From: Hyphomicrobiales bacterium
GTDB lineage: Bacteria > Pseudomonadota > Alphaproteobacteria > Rhizobiales > Beijerinckiaceae
Assembly (NCBI GenBank): GCA_027483895.1
Contig: JAIXTP010000026.1
Location: 1 to 64,000, forward strand
Direction of reading: 5' to 3'
DNA: 64,000 nt
Positions 18,312-27,071 of the stretch are shown one piece after another; the stretch's first letter is position 1; each line of letters begins with the position of its first letter. Made by a program: the position numbers and the translations under genes. Below the pieces are notes generated by a model that saw only the letters and a list, made by a program, of their open reading frames with translations, ran no database searches and had not been told where the DNA came from.

Positions 18312-19526
18312 TCATCGCGAGGGATCGGCGGGCGCGGCCGGAGAGGGGCGCAGAGCGAGCAGCAACATCGCCGCCGCCGAAACGAAGCCGAAGCCGAGGG
18401 CCACGATCATCGTCGTCCGGATGCCGAAAACGGTGAGGAGAGCGGCGAAGATCATAGGCGCCGCGGCCTTCACGGCGAGAGCGGGCGCGGCGATGAGGCC
18501 GAGCGTCCTGCCGTAGCCGACGGGCCCGAACAGCGCATAGGGCACGACCCCGCGCGCGATGGTGATGAGGCCGTTGGCGGCGCCGTAGACGAGGCCGAAC
18601 AGGATCGCGGTGCCGGTCGAGACATTCACGGCGAGCAGGAACGCGAAGGCGAGCGGCAGCAGTCCCGTCGCGACCAGTCCCAGCCCGAGGGGAGGCAGGC
18701 GCGCGCCGAACAGCATCTCGACGAGACGGGCCGCGACCTGTGCGGGCCCGACGAGCGAGCCGGCGAGAACGGCGTCGCCCTCGCTGAGCCCGAGCGCATC
18801 GAGCACCCGGACCATATGGACCGAGAAGGACGAGGTGACGAAGCCGTGCGCCGCGATGACGAGCGCGAACAGGCCGACGGTGCCGAGGCGGCGGCGGGGC
18901 GAGACGTGCGCGGGCGCAGGCGCGCCCGACCGATCGGGCGCGACGGGGTCCGTCGGGCGATCCCGTTCGGAGGGTACGCCGAAAGCATGGAGGGGGACCG
19001 AGATGAAGGCCAGGGCGCCCGCATAGAGAAGGGCGACGCTGCGCCAGTCGAGCGTCTGCAGGAGATGATGCGTGAGCGGCCAAGAGACCGTCGAGGCGAA
19101 GCCGCCGGCGAGCGTGAGGAGAGAGATCGCGCGGCGGGTGTCGCCGCCCGCGAAGCGCGCGAGCGTGGCGAAGGCCGGGTCATAGAGCGCGCCCGCCATC
19201 GCGGCGCCGATGACGGCCCACGCCGCGAGATAGACGAGGGGACTCGCGGCGATGCCGAGGAGCAGGAAGCCTGCGGCTCCCGCCAGCGCCCCGGCGGTCA
19301 GGACGGCGCGGCCGCCGTAACGGTCCACCCCGCGTCCGGCCGAGGGCGCGAAGAGCCCCGACATCAGGAGCCCGAGCGAGAAGCCGCCGAAGATCAGGGT
19401 TTCCGACCAGCCTGTTTCGCTCGCGATGCGGGGCGCCAACAGAGCGAGACTGTAGAACAGGATGCCCCAATTCACGATCATGGTGATCGAGAGGACCAGA
19501 AGCGCCCTGATCAGCGGTTTCGGCAT
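18312..19526 (-). CDS. MFS transporter
   Basis: This 404-residue major facilitator protein has twelve likely helices. The loop 2-3 motif appears as GRGVDRYGGRAVLTAG, and the second half begins after a Pro/Asp/Arg-rich central loop (RPTDPVAPDRSGAPAPAH). The overall pattern resembles the monocarboxylate/oxalate-formate antiporter branch, but the substrate is not evident. Its ATG directly follows the TGA of thiD with no gap, so the two are cotranscribed; a role in uptake of a thiamine precursor is conceivable but purely contextual. Confidence 0.85.
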   Translation of the reverse strand: MPKPLIRALLVLSITMIVNWGILFYSLALLAPRIASETGWSETLIFGGFSLGLLMSGLFAPSAGRGVDRYGGRAVLTAGALAGAAGFLLLGIAASPLVYLAAWAVIGAAMAGALYDPAFATLARFAGGDTRRAISLLTLAGGFASTVSWPLTHHLLQTLDWRSVALLYAGALAFISVPLHAFGVPSERDRPTDPVAPDRSGAPAPAHVSPRRRLGTVGLFALVIAAHGFVTSSFSVHMVRVLDALGLSEGDAVLAGSLVGPAQVAARLVEMLFGARLPPLGLGLVATGLLPLAFAFLLAVNVSTGTAILFGLVYGAANGLITIARGVVPYALFGPVGYGRTLGLIAAPALAVKAAAPMIFAALLTVFGIRTTMIVALGFGFVSAAAMLLLALRPSPAAPADPSR

Positions 19527-20330
19527 TCAGGCCTGCCAGACGGCATGGAAGTGGTGCACGGGGCCGTGCCCGTGCCCGATCTTCAGGCGCTTCGAGGCCT
19601 CGAGCGCGGCCGTGAGATAGGCCTTGGCTTCGTCGACGGCCTTTGCCAGATCGCGGCCCTTGGCGAACCCCGCCGCGATGGCGGCGGACAGCGTGCAGCC
19701 CGTGCCGTGGGTGTTGCGCGTCTCGATCCGTCGGGCCGTGAACCTCAGCACCCCGTCGGGCGTCACCAGCAGATCGGTGCTTTCGTCTCCGCGGCCGTGG
19801 CCGCCCTTCATCAGCACCGCCTTCGCCCCGCGGCGCAGGAGCGTCTCGCCCTGACGACGCATGGCGTCTTCGGTCTCGGCCATGTCTTCGCCCGTCAGCG
19901 CTGCCGCTTCCGCGAGGTTCGGCGTGATCACCGTCGCGCGGGGGATCAGCACGCTTTCGAGCGCCCCCGCTGCCGAGGCGTCGAGCAGACGGTCGCCGCT
20001 CGTCGCCACCATCACGGGGTCGAGCACGACGGGGAGCGGCGGTCGCGCATCGAGGCCCGCCGCCACGGCCTCGATCACGGCGGCCTTGGAGAGCATGCCG
20101 ATCTTCACCGCGTTCACCGCGAGATCGGAAAAGACCGCGTCCATCTGTGCGCGGATGAAATCCGGCGGAACGTCGTGGATGGCGATGACGCCTTGCGTGT
20201 TCTGGGCGGTCAATGCGGTGAGCACGCTCGCGCCGTAAACGCCGAGGGCCGAGAAGGTCTTCAGATCCGCCTGAATTCCGGCGCCGCCCCCCGAATCCGA
20301 TCCGGCGATGGTGACGGCGATGGCGGTCAT
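19527..20330 (-). CDS. thiD: Hydroxymethylpyrimidine/phosphomethylpyrimidine kinase
   Basis: This 267-residue ribokinase-fold enzyme phosphorylates HMP and HMP-P in thiamine synthesis. It opens with TIAGSDSGGGAGIQADLKTF and contains the KIGMLS segment, the LDPVMVATSGDRLL block and the anion-hole/catalytic NTHGTGCTLSAAIAAG. No other thi genes lie nearby. It sits between a DMT transporter gene upstream (15 bp gap) and an MFS gene downstream (no gap), all on the minus strand. Confidence 0.94.
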   Translation of the reverse strand: MTAIAVTIAGSDSGGGAGIQADLKTFSALGVYGASVLTALTAQNTQGVIAIHDVPPDFIRAQMDAVFSDLAVNAVKIGMLSKAAVIEAVAAGLDARPPLPVVLDPVMVATSGDRLLDASAAGALESVLIPRATVITPNLAEAAALTGEDMAETEDAMRRQGETLLRRGAKAVLMKGGHGRGDESTDLLVTPDGVLRFTARRIETRNTHGTGCTLSAAIAAGFAKGRDLAKAVDEAKAYLTAALEASKRLKIGHGHGPVHHFHAVWQA

Positions 20331-20345
20331 GTCCCGAAACTCCCT

Positions 20346-21278
20346 TCAGACCGGCCTGTGGTGGCCCGCTTCGCGCTCGCGCCGGAGCATGAGGCTGCGG
20401 CGCCGTTCCCGCCATATCACGAAGAGCCCGGCAGCGACCACGATGCCCGCGCCGATGAAGACCTGCAGCTCGGGCACCTGGCCGAACAGGAACCAGCCGA
20501 TCAGCAGGGCCCAGATGAGCGACATGTAGTCGAAGGGCGCGATCACGGACGCATCCGCGTGCTTGTAGCTCGCGGTGAGCAGGATCTGCCCCACGCCGCC
20601 CATGATGCCCGAACCGATCATGATCATGAGGTCGGGCGTCGTCGGCATGGTCCAGCCGAGAAAGACGGTCAGGAGGGACGCGCCCGAAGTGACGATCGAG
20701 AAATAGAACACGATCGCGCCCGTACGCTCTTCGAGCCGCGCGAGCTTGCGTACCTCGATGGCAGCGACCGCGGCGAAGGCCGCGCCCGCAAGGCTTGCCA
20801 GAGCGCCGGTCGCCGGGCCAGGCCGCAGATCGCGGATCTCGCCGATGCCCGACAGGTGGGGCGACAGCATGATGATCATGCCGCCGAAGCCGATGGCGAC
20901 CGCGGTCCAGCGGTAGACGCGGACCTTTTCCTTGAGGATCAGGGCGGCGAGCGCCGTGGTGATGAGCGGCGCGGCATAGCCGATCGCCGTCGCGTCCGGC
21001 AGCGGCAGCAGCGTGAGCCCCGCGAAGCCCGAGAACATGCCGCAAGTGCCCGCGATGCAGCGGCGCAGATGCCGGCTCGGCTTCGATGTGCGGACCACTT
21101 CGATGAGCTCGCCCTGCCAGCTCAGCCAGACGAGCAGCGGCACGAGCGCGAAGAAGGCGCGGAAAAAGACGACCTGCCCGAGCGGATAGCCGTCGCCGAC
21201 GAGCTTGATCTGCGTCGACATCGCGATGAACGCGATCGTCGAGGCGATCTTGAGGGCGATGCCGAGAATGGCGTTCAC
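20346..21278 (-). CDS. DMT-superfamily (EamA) transporter
   Basis: The protein is 310 residues with two EamA repeats and about ten helices. It begins GIALKIASTIAFIAMSTQIK and includes the conserved LLPLPDATAIGYAAPLITTALAALIL helix 3-4 block. The initiation codon is a GTG at 21278 with no obvious Shine-Dalgarno, but the family's N-terminal residues begin there. It is a drug/metabolite exporter of unknown substrate and lies just upstream of thiD in the same direction. Confidence 0.85.
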   Translation of the reverse strand: MNAILGIALKIASTIAFIAMSTQIKLVGDGYPLGQVVFFRAFFALVPLLVWLSWQGELIEVVRTSKPSRHLRRCIAGTCGMFSGFAGLTLLPLPDATAIGYAAPLITTALAALILKEKVRVYRWTAVAIGFGGMIIMLSPHLSGIGEIRDLRPGPATGALASLAGAAFAAVAAIEVRKLARLEERTGAIVFYFSIVTSGASLLTVFLGWTMPTTPDLMIMIGSGIMGGVGQILLTASYKHADASVIAPFDYMSLIWALLIGWFLFGQVPELQVFIGAGIVVAAGLFVIWRERRRSLMLRREREAGHHRPV

Positions 21279-21343
21279 GGGAGGGTCGGGGGTTCGCGGG
21301 CGGTGACGACGGCAGGGGATACCGAATCGCGGCCCGGGCCAAG

Positions 21344-21370
21344 GTCGCCGGCCGTGACGCGGCCGGCGAC
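21344..21370 (-). other. Strong hairpin after the SDR gene
   Basis: A perfect 10-bp inverted repeat, GTCGCCGGCC and GGCCGGCGAC, is separated by 7 nt. It lies 20 bp past the SDR stop codon. There is no U-run on either side, so it is not a canonical intrinsic terminator but may stabilise the 3' end or assist termination. Confidence 0.5.
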
Positions 21371-21389
21371 GCGACGCATGGCTCGCGCC

Positions 21390-22169
21390 TCAGAAGGCCG
21401 AACGGAAGGTGCCGCCGTCGAGCAGGATGTTCTGGCCGGTGATGTAGCCCGCATGCGTGCTCGAAAGGAAGGCGCAGACCTTGCCGAATTCCTCGGCCGT
21501 GCCGAAGCGCTTCGCGGGCACCGTGGCGAGGCGCTCCGCGCGCATGGCGTCGACCGGAACGTTCTTGATCTCGGCCATGCGCTTGATGCTGCCCGTCAGA
21601 CGGTCCGTCTCGAACATGCCCGGGAGCATGAAGTTGATCGTCACGCCCGCATGGGCGACTTCGCGGGCCACGCCCGCGAGGAAGGCGGTGAGGCCCGCAC
21701 GGGCGCCCGACGAGAGATCGAGGCCGACGAGCGGCGTCTTCACGGAGGCCGAGGTGATGTTGATGATGCGCCCGAAGCGGCGCTGCATCATGCCGTCGAT
21801 GACCCGCTGGATCAGTTCGAGCGGCGTGACCATGTTCTGCGTCACGCCTTCCAGCATGGCCGGGCGGTCGATCTGCCGGAAATCCTTCGGCGGCGGCCCG
21901 CCGTTGTTGTTCACGAGGATATCGGGATCCGGACAGGCGGCGAGCAGCGCGTCCTGCCCCTCCTTCGTCGACACGTCCGCGACCACGGGGGCCACGGTCG
22001 CGCCGGTGGCCTTGCGGATCTCGTCGGCCGTCGCTTCGAGCGTGGCGGCGTCCCGGCCGTTGATGACGACGGTGCAGCCCGCTTCGGCGAGGGCCATGGC
22101 GCAGGCCTTTCCGAGGCCGCGGCTCGACGCGCAGACGATGGCCTTGCGGCCGGCGATACCCAGATCCAT
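21390..22169 (-). CDS. SDR-family protein lacking the YxxxK catalytic pair
   Basis: This 259-residue Rossmann-fold protein is of the short-chain dehydrogenase/reductase family. The cofactor loop AIVCASSRGLGKACA and the NNNG motif (DILVNNNGGPP) are present. The active-site region reads INITSASVKTPLVGLDLSSGARAGL: the usual YxxxK is replaced by SxxxR, while the upstream Ser is retained. I recall an SDR subgroup annotated as beta-ketoacyl-ACP-reductase-like that naturally lacks the Tyr. The start at 22169 (MDLGIAGRKAI) fits the fold; an earlier frame start at 22262 runs into the spacer. Function cannot be stated; it may bind NAD(P) without standard catalysis. Confidence 0.85.
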   Translation of the reverse strand: MDLGIAGRKAIVCASSRGLGKACAMALAEAGCTVVINGRDAATLEATADEIRKATGATVAPVVADVSTKEGQDALLAACPDPDILVNNNGGPPPKDFRQIDRPAMLEGVTQNMVTPLELIQRVIDGMMQRRFGRIINITSASVKTPLVGLDLSSGARAGLTAFLAGVAREVAHAGVTINFMLPGMFETDRLTGSIKRMAEIKNVPVDAMRAERLATVPAKRFGTAEEFGKVCAFLSSTHAGYITGQNILLDGGTFRSAF

Positions 22170-22246
22170 GGATGACGATCCCGCTCGTTCTTTCGACAGG
22201 AGCGGCACGTTGCGCATTCCCTGCCGCGACCGCAAGCGGAAAGCCT

Positions 22247-22816
22247 TCAGGCCGTGAGCCAATCCGGCTCAGGGCCCGCGGCCAGCGCATCGAGACGACG
22301 GCGCGCATAGACGAGGATCTCGGCCAGAGCGACGATGCGGCGGGCATTCGCCTCATGCACCGCGAGCGCCTCGCGGATCACGTCGACTTCGCCCCGCAAG
22401 GCCTCCGCCACGTGCGCGTCGCCGCGCTGGGCCAAGGCGGTCGCGATATTCGCGATGCGGTCGCCGGAGGCGGCGACCAGGTCCGAGGCCCGTTCGGCAT
22501 CCTGGCCGATCCGGCCGTAGGGAGAGCGGCGGTCGGCGGGATCGGGAGCGCCGATCACGTCGAACGTCATCTGGGCGAGGGCGGCCGACATGTCCTCCAA
22601 TTCGCGGGAGCCCCGGAACGCATCGCCCGACGTATGCTCTTCCGCGACGCGTTGCAGGCGTTCGATCGAGGAGAGCAGCCGGAAAGTGTCCACGTCGCCC
22701 CCGCGTCGCGCATGCTCGGCGAGGAACCAGCGGCCCTGATCGGTCTCGCCGAGCGCTTCCGCCAGCGCGCGATAATCGGCTTCGGTGTAAAGAGAATCAT
22801 GCACGCGGTCGGTCAT
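22247..22816 (-). CDS. Hypothetical helical protein with GRWFLAEHARR motif
   Basis: The 189-residue protein has no signal peptide or membrane segment and is almost entirely helical by composition. Near residues 12-40 it contains EADYRALAEALGETDQGRWFLAEHARR. A similar N-terminal block occurs, as far as I recall, in several unrelated-looking alphaproteobacterial proteins, including CheZ-like ones, but the CheZ active-site segment is not visible here. It lies 77 bp upstream of the SDR gene in the same direction and divergent from an MFS gene. The start MTDRVHD is the first ATG of the conserved-looking part. No function is assigned. Confidence 0.7.
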   Translation of the reverse strand: MTDRVHDSLYTEADYRALAEALGETDQGRWFLAEHARRGGDVDTFRLLSSIERLQRVAEEHTSGDAFRGSRELEDMSAALAQMTFDVIGAPDPADRRSPYGRIGQDAERASDLVAASGDRIANIATALAQRGDAHVAEALRGEVDVIREALAVHEANARRIVALAEILVYARRRLDALAAGPEPDWLTA

Positions 22817-22933
22817 GAGCGAAGGCCTCGACGGTGGAAAAGGAACGCGCGGGCAACTGAGAACGCGGGAAGTCTCGCGGAAAAGTTTCAACGTTCCCTT
22901 ACCGGTCGTTAGTGGGTGCAACGCAGGGTTTAA

Positions 22934-24118
22934 ATGTCTTCTTCTTTCATGCTTGTGCGCGCATCGATGCTCTACGGCTTCCAATTCGCCGTGTTGGGTA
23001 CCGCGGCCCCCTTCGTTCCGCTCTGGTTGAGCGCGCGCGGTCTGTCGCCCGGTGCCGTGGGGCTCGTGCTCGCTCTGCCGATCGTGCTCCGGGCCGCTTC
23101 GGCCTATTGGATCGCGGGTCTGGCGGATCGCCGGATCGCGGCGCTGCGCCTGCTCGCCCTTCTCTCGCTCGCCCATGCGGCGCTCTGGGTTGCGGCCGCG
23201 GGCACGGGTGCACTCTGGGTCGCCGTCCTCGTCGTCGCCGCGGCGGCCGTGACCACGGGGCCCGCCGTTCCCTTGACCGATACGGTCGTGATCGACGCCT
23301 CGGCGGGCGGATCGGGCCGCTTCGGGCGTATCCGGCTGTGGGGTTCGATCGGTTTTCTGGCGGCGACGCTCGGCGCCGGCGTTCTGATCGACCGGTTCGG
23401 GGCCGAAGCCGTGCCGCCGATGCTGGCGGCCAGCGCCGCGCTCGTGGCTCTCGTCGCGGTCACGTCGCGCGACCTCGCCGCTCTGTCCGAAGGGCGCCGT
23501 CGTCGCGCGGCCGCATCGGCCCGCGCACCTTTGACGCGGGCGTATCTGTGGACCGCCGTGGGCATCGCCTGCATCCAAGCGAGCCATGCCGTCGTGAACG
23601 GTTTCGCGCCGATCCTCTGGACCGGCGCAGGTCATGACGCCACGGTCGTCGGCGCGCTGATCGGGACGGGCGTGATCGCCGAGATCCTGTTGTTCAGGCT
23701 TTACGGACGGGTCGGGAAGGGGGCTCCGGTCTTCCTCCCGCTGATCGCGGGCGGAAGCGTCGCGGCTCTGCGGTGGGCGTTGATGGCCGCGGAACCGGGG
23801 CTTTCTGCGACGTTCGCGCTGCAGGCGCTGCATGCCGTGAGCTTCGGCGCCACGCTGCTCGGCACGATGACGGCGGCGGCCGATCTTGTGCCCGAAAGCG
23901 AGCGCGCGCGGGCGCAGGGTCTCGTCGCGGGGCTGACGGCCTGCGTCTCCGCATGCGCTACGGCCTCGGTCGGACGCATGGTCGAAAGCCTCGGCGCCGG
24001 CGTCTATGCGATGATGCTTCCGCTCGCGCTTTGCGGGGTCGCGGCGCTTCTCGTCGCCCGCCGGCTCGCTCAGCCCCAGAGCGCGGGCGTCGGCGGAAAG
24101 ACGAGCCGGTCTTCGTAA
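22934..24118 (+). CDS. MFS transporter of the LacY/nucleoside-symporter-like (MFS_1_like) branch
   Basis: This 394-residue protein has twelve helices and no long central loop. It begins MLVRASMLYGFQFAVLGTAAPFVPLWL and has the RIRLWGSIGFLAATLGAG segment of helix 4-5, typical of the HcaT-like/MFS_1_like branch related to phenylpropionate and nucleoside symporters. Its 3' end overlaps the convergent epimerase gene by 49 bp. The 117-bp divergent spacer upstream is shared with the hypothetical gene at 22247-22816. Confidence 0.85.
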   Translation: MSSSFMLVRASMLYGFQFAVLGTAAPFVPLWLSARGLSPGAVGLVLALPIVLRAASAYWIAGLADRRIAALRLLALLSLAHAALWVAAAGTGALWVAVLVVAAAAVTTGPAVPLTDTVVIDASAGGSGRFGRIRLWGSIGFLAATLGAGVLIDRFGAEAVPPMLAASAALVALVAVTSRDLAALSEGRRRRAAASARAPLTRAYLWTAVGIACIQASHAVVNGFAPILWTGAGHDATVVGALIGTGVIAEILLFRLYGRVGKGAPVFLPLIAGGSVAALRWALMAAEPGLSATFALQALHAVSFGATLLGTMTAAADLVPESERARAQGLVAGLTACVSACATASVGRMVESLGAGVYAMMLPLALCGVAALLVARRLAQPQSAGVGGKTSRSS

Positions 24119-25056
24119 CGCAGACCGTTTTCGCGGTCGTGGGCCAGAAGCAGCGGCCCGTCGAGATCGACGAAGCGGGCCTTCGGGGTCAGCAGCATGG
24201 CGGGCGCCATCGCGAGCGATGTGCCGACCATGCAGCCGACCATCACCGCAAGGCCCAGCCGTTCGGCTTCCGCCACGGTGGCCAGCGCTTCGGTGAGCCC
24301 GCCGGTCTTGTCCAGCTTCACGTTGACGGCGTCGTAGCGTCCGACGAGATCCCGCAGATCGCCGCCGACATGGGCGCTTTCGTCCGCGCAGATCGGCAGC
24401 GGGTGGACGAAATCGGCCAGCGCGGCATCGTCGGAGGCGGGGAGCGGTTGCTCGACGAGATCGACGCCGTATTCCACGCAAGCCGCAAGCTGGACGGCGA
24501 GCCCGTCCGGGCGCCAGCCTTCGTTCGCATCGACGATGAGGGTGGCGTCGGGCGCCGCGTCGCGGACCGCCTTGAGGCGCATCGGATCATCCGTTCCGCC
24601 GCCGAGCTTGATCTTCAGGATGGGCCGCTCCGCCGCACGCGCGGCCGCCGCCGCCATTTCGGCGGGGGTGCCGAGGCTGATCGTATAGGCGGTGGTGACC
24701 GGGGCGAGACGGTCGATGCCGGCCAGCACATGCGCCGGAACGCCCGCGAGCTTGGCTTCGAGATCCCAGATCGCGCAATCGATCGCGTTGCGCGCGGCTC
24801 CCGGCGGCAGCGCCTTGCGCAAGGCTTCCCGATCGCAACCGTCGGTGACGAGTGCGCGCGCGCTCTCGATGGCGCGGCAGACGCTTTCCACCGTCTCGCC
24901 GTAGCGCGCATAGGGCACGCATTCGCCGCGGCCGCGCCGGCCGTCCTGTTCGAGGATCACGACCACGACCATCGCCTCCGTGCGGGAGCCCCGCGCGATG
25001 GTGAAGGATCCGTCGATCGGCCAGGTCTCGACCGAAATTCCCAAGCGTCTCGTCAT
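24070..25056 (-). CDS. Dipeptide (L-Ala-D/L-Glu type) epimerase, enolase superfamily
   Basis: This 328-residue muconate-lactonising-enzyme subgroup protein contains the KxK base motif (ILKIKLGGG), metal ligands in LIVDANEGW, LVEQPLP and ICADES, and the second catalytic Lys in VNVKLDKTGG, plus a C-terminal DLDGPLLL. This set is characteristic of L-Ala-D/L-Glu epimerases of murein peptide recycling, though specificity within the family varies. The ATG at 25056 (MTRRLGISVETW) begins the capping domain; longer frames upstream are spurious. It is divergent from the Mla operon (77 bp) and overlaps the MFS gene at its 3' end. Confidence 0.88.
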   Translation of the reverse strand: MTRRLGISVETWPIDGSFTIARGSRTEAMVVVVILEQDGRRGRGECVPYARYGETVESVCRAIESARALVTDGCDREALRKALPPGAARNAIDCAIWDLEAKLAGVPAHVLAGIDRLAPVTTAYTISLGTPAEMAAAAARAAERPILKIKLGGGTDDPMRLKAVRDAAPDATLIVDANEGWRPDGLAVQLAACVEYGVDLVEQPLPASDDAALADFVHPLPICADESAHVGGDLRDLVGRYDAVNVKLDKTGGLTEALATVAEAERLGLAVMVGCMVGTSLAMAPAMLLTPKARFVDLDGPLLLAHDRENGLRYEDRLVFPPTPALWG

Positions 25057-25133
25057 CTCGTCCTGCCTCGACTTCGGCGTGATTCTCACGATATGTCCCG
25101 TTGCGGAACGTCTCAACGGACAGTCGGAGCGAA

Positions 25134-26267
25134 ATGGCGCGGCCACCTGCCGGTCGGATCGAAGAGGACGGCGAGACGCTCCGGGCGAGCCTGTCCGGCG
25201 ATTGGATTTCGGCCGCGGGCGGCACGCTCGAAGGCCTTGCCCACGAGATCGAAGGCCGGACTGCAAAAGCCCGCCGCGTCGTCTTCGATCTCGGCGATCT
25301 CGACCGTCTCGACACGATGGGTGCGTGGCTTCTCAACGGGCTCCGCGCCAAGATCGAGGCGGCCGGCAAGGTCGTCGTGGTCGAGGGTGCCGACAGGCGG
25401 CAGAAGATCCTTCTCGAAGAGATCGCCTATCGCGAATTCCCGCGCGCGGACGGCAAACCCGGCTGGACCGTCGTCGACGTTCTGGCCGATACCGGCGAGA
25501 CGGTCGCGTCCGCGGGCAAGGACGTGATGGGCGGCGTCGCCTTTCTCGGCGAGGTGATGTCGGCCTTCGGCCGGCTGATCGTGAACCCCGGACATTTCCG
25601 GTACCGCTCGGTGGTCCATCATCTGGAGCAGGTGGCGTTCCGCGGCGTGCCTATCGTCGCGCTGATCTCGTTTCTCGTCGGCGCCATCGTCGCGCAGCAG
25701 GGGATCTTCCAGCTCACGCGCTTCGGCGCGACGCTGTTCGTGGTCGATCTGATCGGCATCCTCGTGCTGCGCGAACTCGGGGTTTTGCTGACCTCGATCA
25801 TGATCGCGGGCCGCTCCGGATCCGCCTTCACGGCCGAAATCGGCTCGATGAAGATGCGCGAAGAGATCGACGCTCTCAGGGTGATGGGACTCGACCCGGT
25901 GGAGGTGCTGGTCGTCCCGCGCCTCATCGCGCTGATCATCGGCCTGCCCCTCGTCACCTTCATCGCCGACCTCGCCGCGCTCGCGGGCGGCGGCGTGGTG
26001 GCGGCGCTCTACGGCGGGATCAGCGGCGACGTGTTCCTCGAAAGGCTGCAGGCCGCCATCGCCTTCAACACCTTCATGGTCGGACTGATCAAGGCGCCCT
26101 TCATGGCGCTGGTAATCGGCATCATCGCGACCATCGAAGGGCTCGCCGTGAAGGGCTCGGCCGAGTCGCTCGGCCGGCAGGTCACATCGTCGGTCGTGAA
26201 GGCCATCTTCATGGTGATCGTCGTCGACGGCCTCTTCGCCATGTTCTTCGCAGCGATCCGGTACTGA
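25134..26267 (+). CDS. STAS-MlaE fusion, ABC permease of lipid transport
   Basis: This 377-residue protein has an N-terminal STAS (MlaB-like) domain of about 100 residues (LRASLSGDWISAAGGTLEGL... RRVVFDLGDLDRLDTMGAWLLNGL). It is followed by an MlaE/YrbE permease domain (HHLEQVAFRGVPIVALISFLVGAIVAQQG... IMIAGRSGSAFTAEIGSMKMREEIDALRVMG). In E. coli MlaB and MlaE are separate; here they are one chain. The permease works with MlaF in moving phospholipids between membranes. The ATG at 25134 has CGGAGC upstream. It is the first of four tightly spaced genes: mlaF starts 2 bp after this stop. Confidence 0.93.
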   Translation: MARPPAGRIEEDGETLRASLSGDWISAAGGTLEGLAHEIEGRTAKARRVVFDLGDLDRLDTMGAWLLNGLRAKIEAAGKVVVVEGADRRQKILLEEIAYREFPRADGKPGWTVVDVLADTGETVASAGKDVMGGVAFLGEVMSAFGRLIVNPGHFRYRSVVHHLEQVAFRGVPIVALISFLVGAIVAQQGIFQLTRFGATLFVVDLIGILVLRELGVLLTSIMIAGRSGSAFTAEIGSMKMREEIDALRVMGLDPVEVLVVPRLIALIIGLPLVTFIADLAALAGGGVVAALYGGISGDVFLERLQAAIAFNTFMVGLIKAPFMALVIGIIATIEGLAVKGSAESLGRQVTSSVVKAIFMVIVVDGLFAMFFAAIRY

Positions 26268-26269
26268 CC

Positions 26270-27064
26270 ATGAGCGCGATGAACGGACTTTCCGCCGGCG
26301 ACAGGGACCCGATCATCCGCGTGCGCGGCCTCGTCGTCGGCTTCGGCGAGAAGATCATCATGGACGGGCTCGATCTCGACGTGCGTCGCGGGGAGATCCT
26401 CGGCTTCGTCGGCGCCTCGGGCACGGGGAAATCGGTGCTCCTGCGGACCATCGTCGGTCTCGTGAAGAAGCGGGCCGGGACCGTCGAGGTCTTCGGCGAG
26501 GATCTGGATCGCGTTTCGCCGGGCGCGCATCGCAGCCTCGAACGCCGCTGGGGCGTTCTGTTCCAGCAGGGCGCGCTGTTCTCGTCTCTCAACGTGCGCC
26601 AGAACGTTCAGGTGCCGATGCGCGAATATCTCGATCTTTCGCCCCGCCTCATGGACGAATTGGCCGACCTCAAGCTGGAAATGGTCGGCTTGAAGGCCGA
26701 TGTGGGATCGAAGAGCCCGTCCGAGCTTTCGGGCGGCATGATCAAGCGCGTCGCTCTGGCCCGCGCCTTGGCGCTCGATCCGGAGATCGTGTTCCTCGAC
26801 GAGCCGACTTCCGGGCTCGATCCGATCGGGGCGGGCGATTTCGACGAGCTGATCGCGACGCTGCAGAAGACCCTCGGGCTGACGGTCTTCATGGTGACGC
26901 ACGATCTCGGCAGCCTCTATTCGGTCTGCGACCGGATCGCGGCGCTCGGACGGGGGAAGGTGATCGCGGAAGGCACCATCGACACGATGCTCGCTTCGGA
27001 AGACCCGTGGCTGAAGACCTATTTCCACGGCCAGAGGGCCGAAGCGATGAACGCGGGACGGTAG
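26270..27064 (+). CDS. MlaF-type ATP-binding protein
   Basis: This 264-residue ABC ATPase of the Mla/Ttg2A class has Walker A GASGTGKSVLL, Q-loop LFQQGALFSSL, signature ELSGGMIKR, Walker B IVFLDEPTSGLDP and the H-loop VTHDLGS. The signature Met/Ile after GG and the FSSLNV segment after the Q-loop are typical of MlaF. It begins 2 bp after the STAS-MlaE gene and is followed 7 bp later by the MCE gene. Confidence 0.94.
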   Translation: MSAMNGLSAGDRDPIIRVRGLVVGFGEKIIMDGLDLDVRRGEILGFVGASGTGKSVLLRTIVGLVKKRAGTVEVFGEDLDRVSPGAHRSLERRWGVLFQQGALFSSLNVRQNVQVPMREYLDLSPRLMDELADLKLEMVGLKADVGSKSPSELSGGMIKRVALARALALDPEIVFLDEPTSGLDPIGAGDFDELIATLQKTLGLTVFMVTHDLGSLYSVCDRIAALGRGKVIAEGTIDTMLASEDPWLKTYFHGQRAEAMNAGR

Positions 27065-27071
27065 AGGGATC

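Noticed and set aside
18816-22356. Long frames of 1119 (plus) and 1058 (minus) codons covering the MFS, thiD, DMT and SDR region
   Set aside because: Both cross several genes with clear motifs in other frames and have antisense or out-of-frame compositions.
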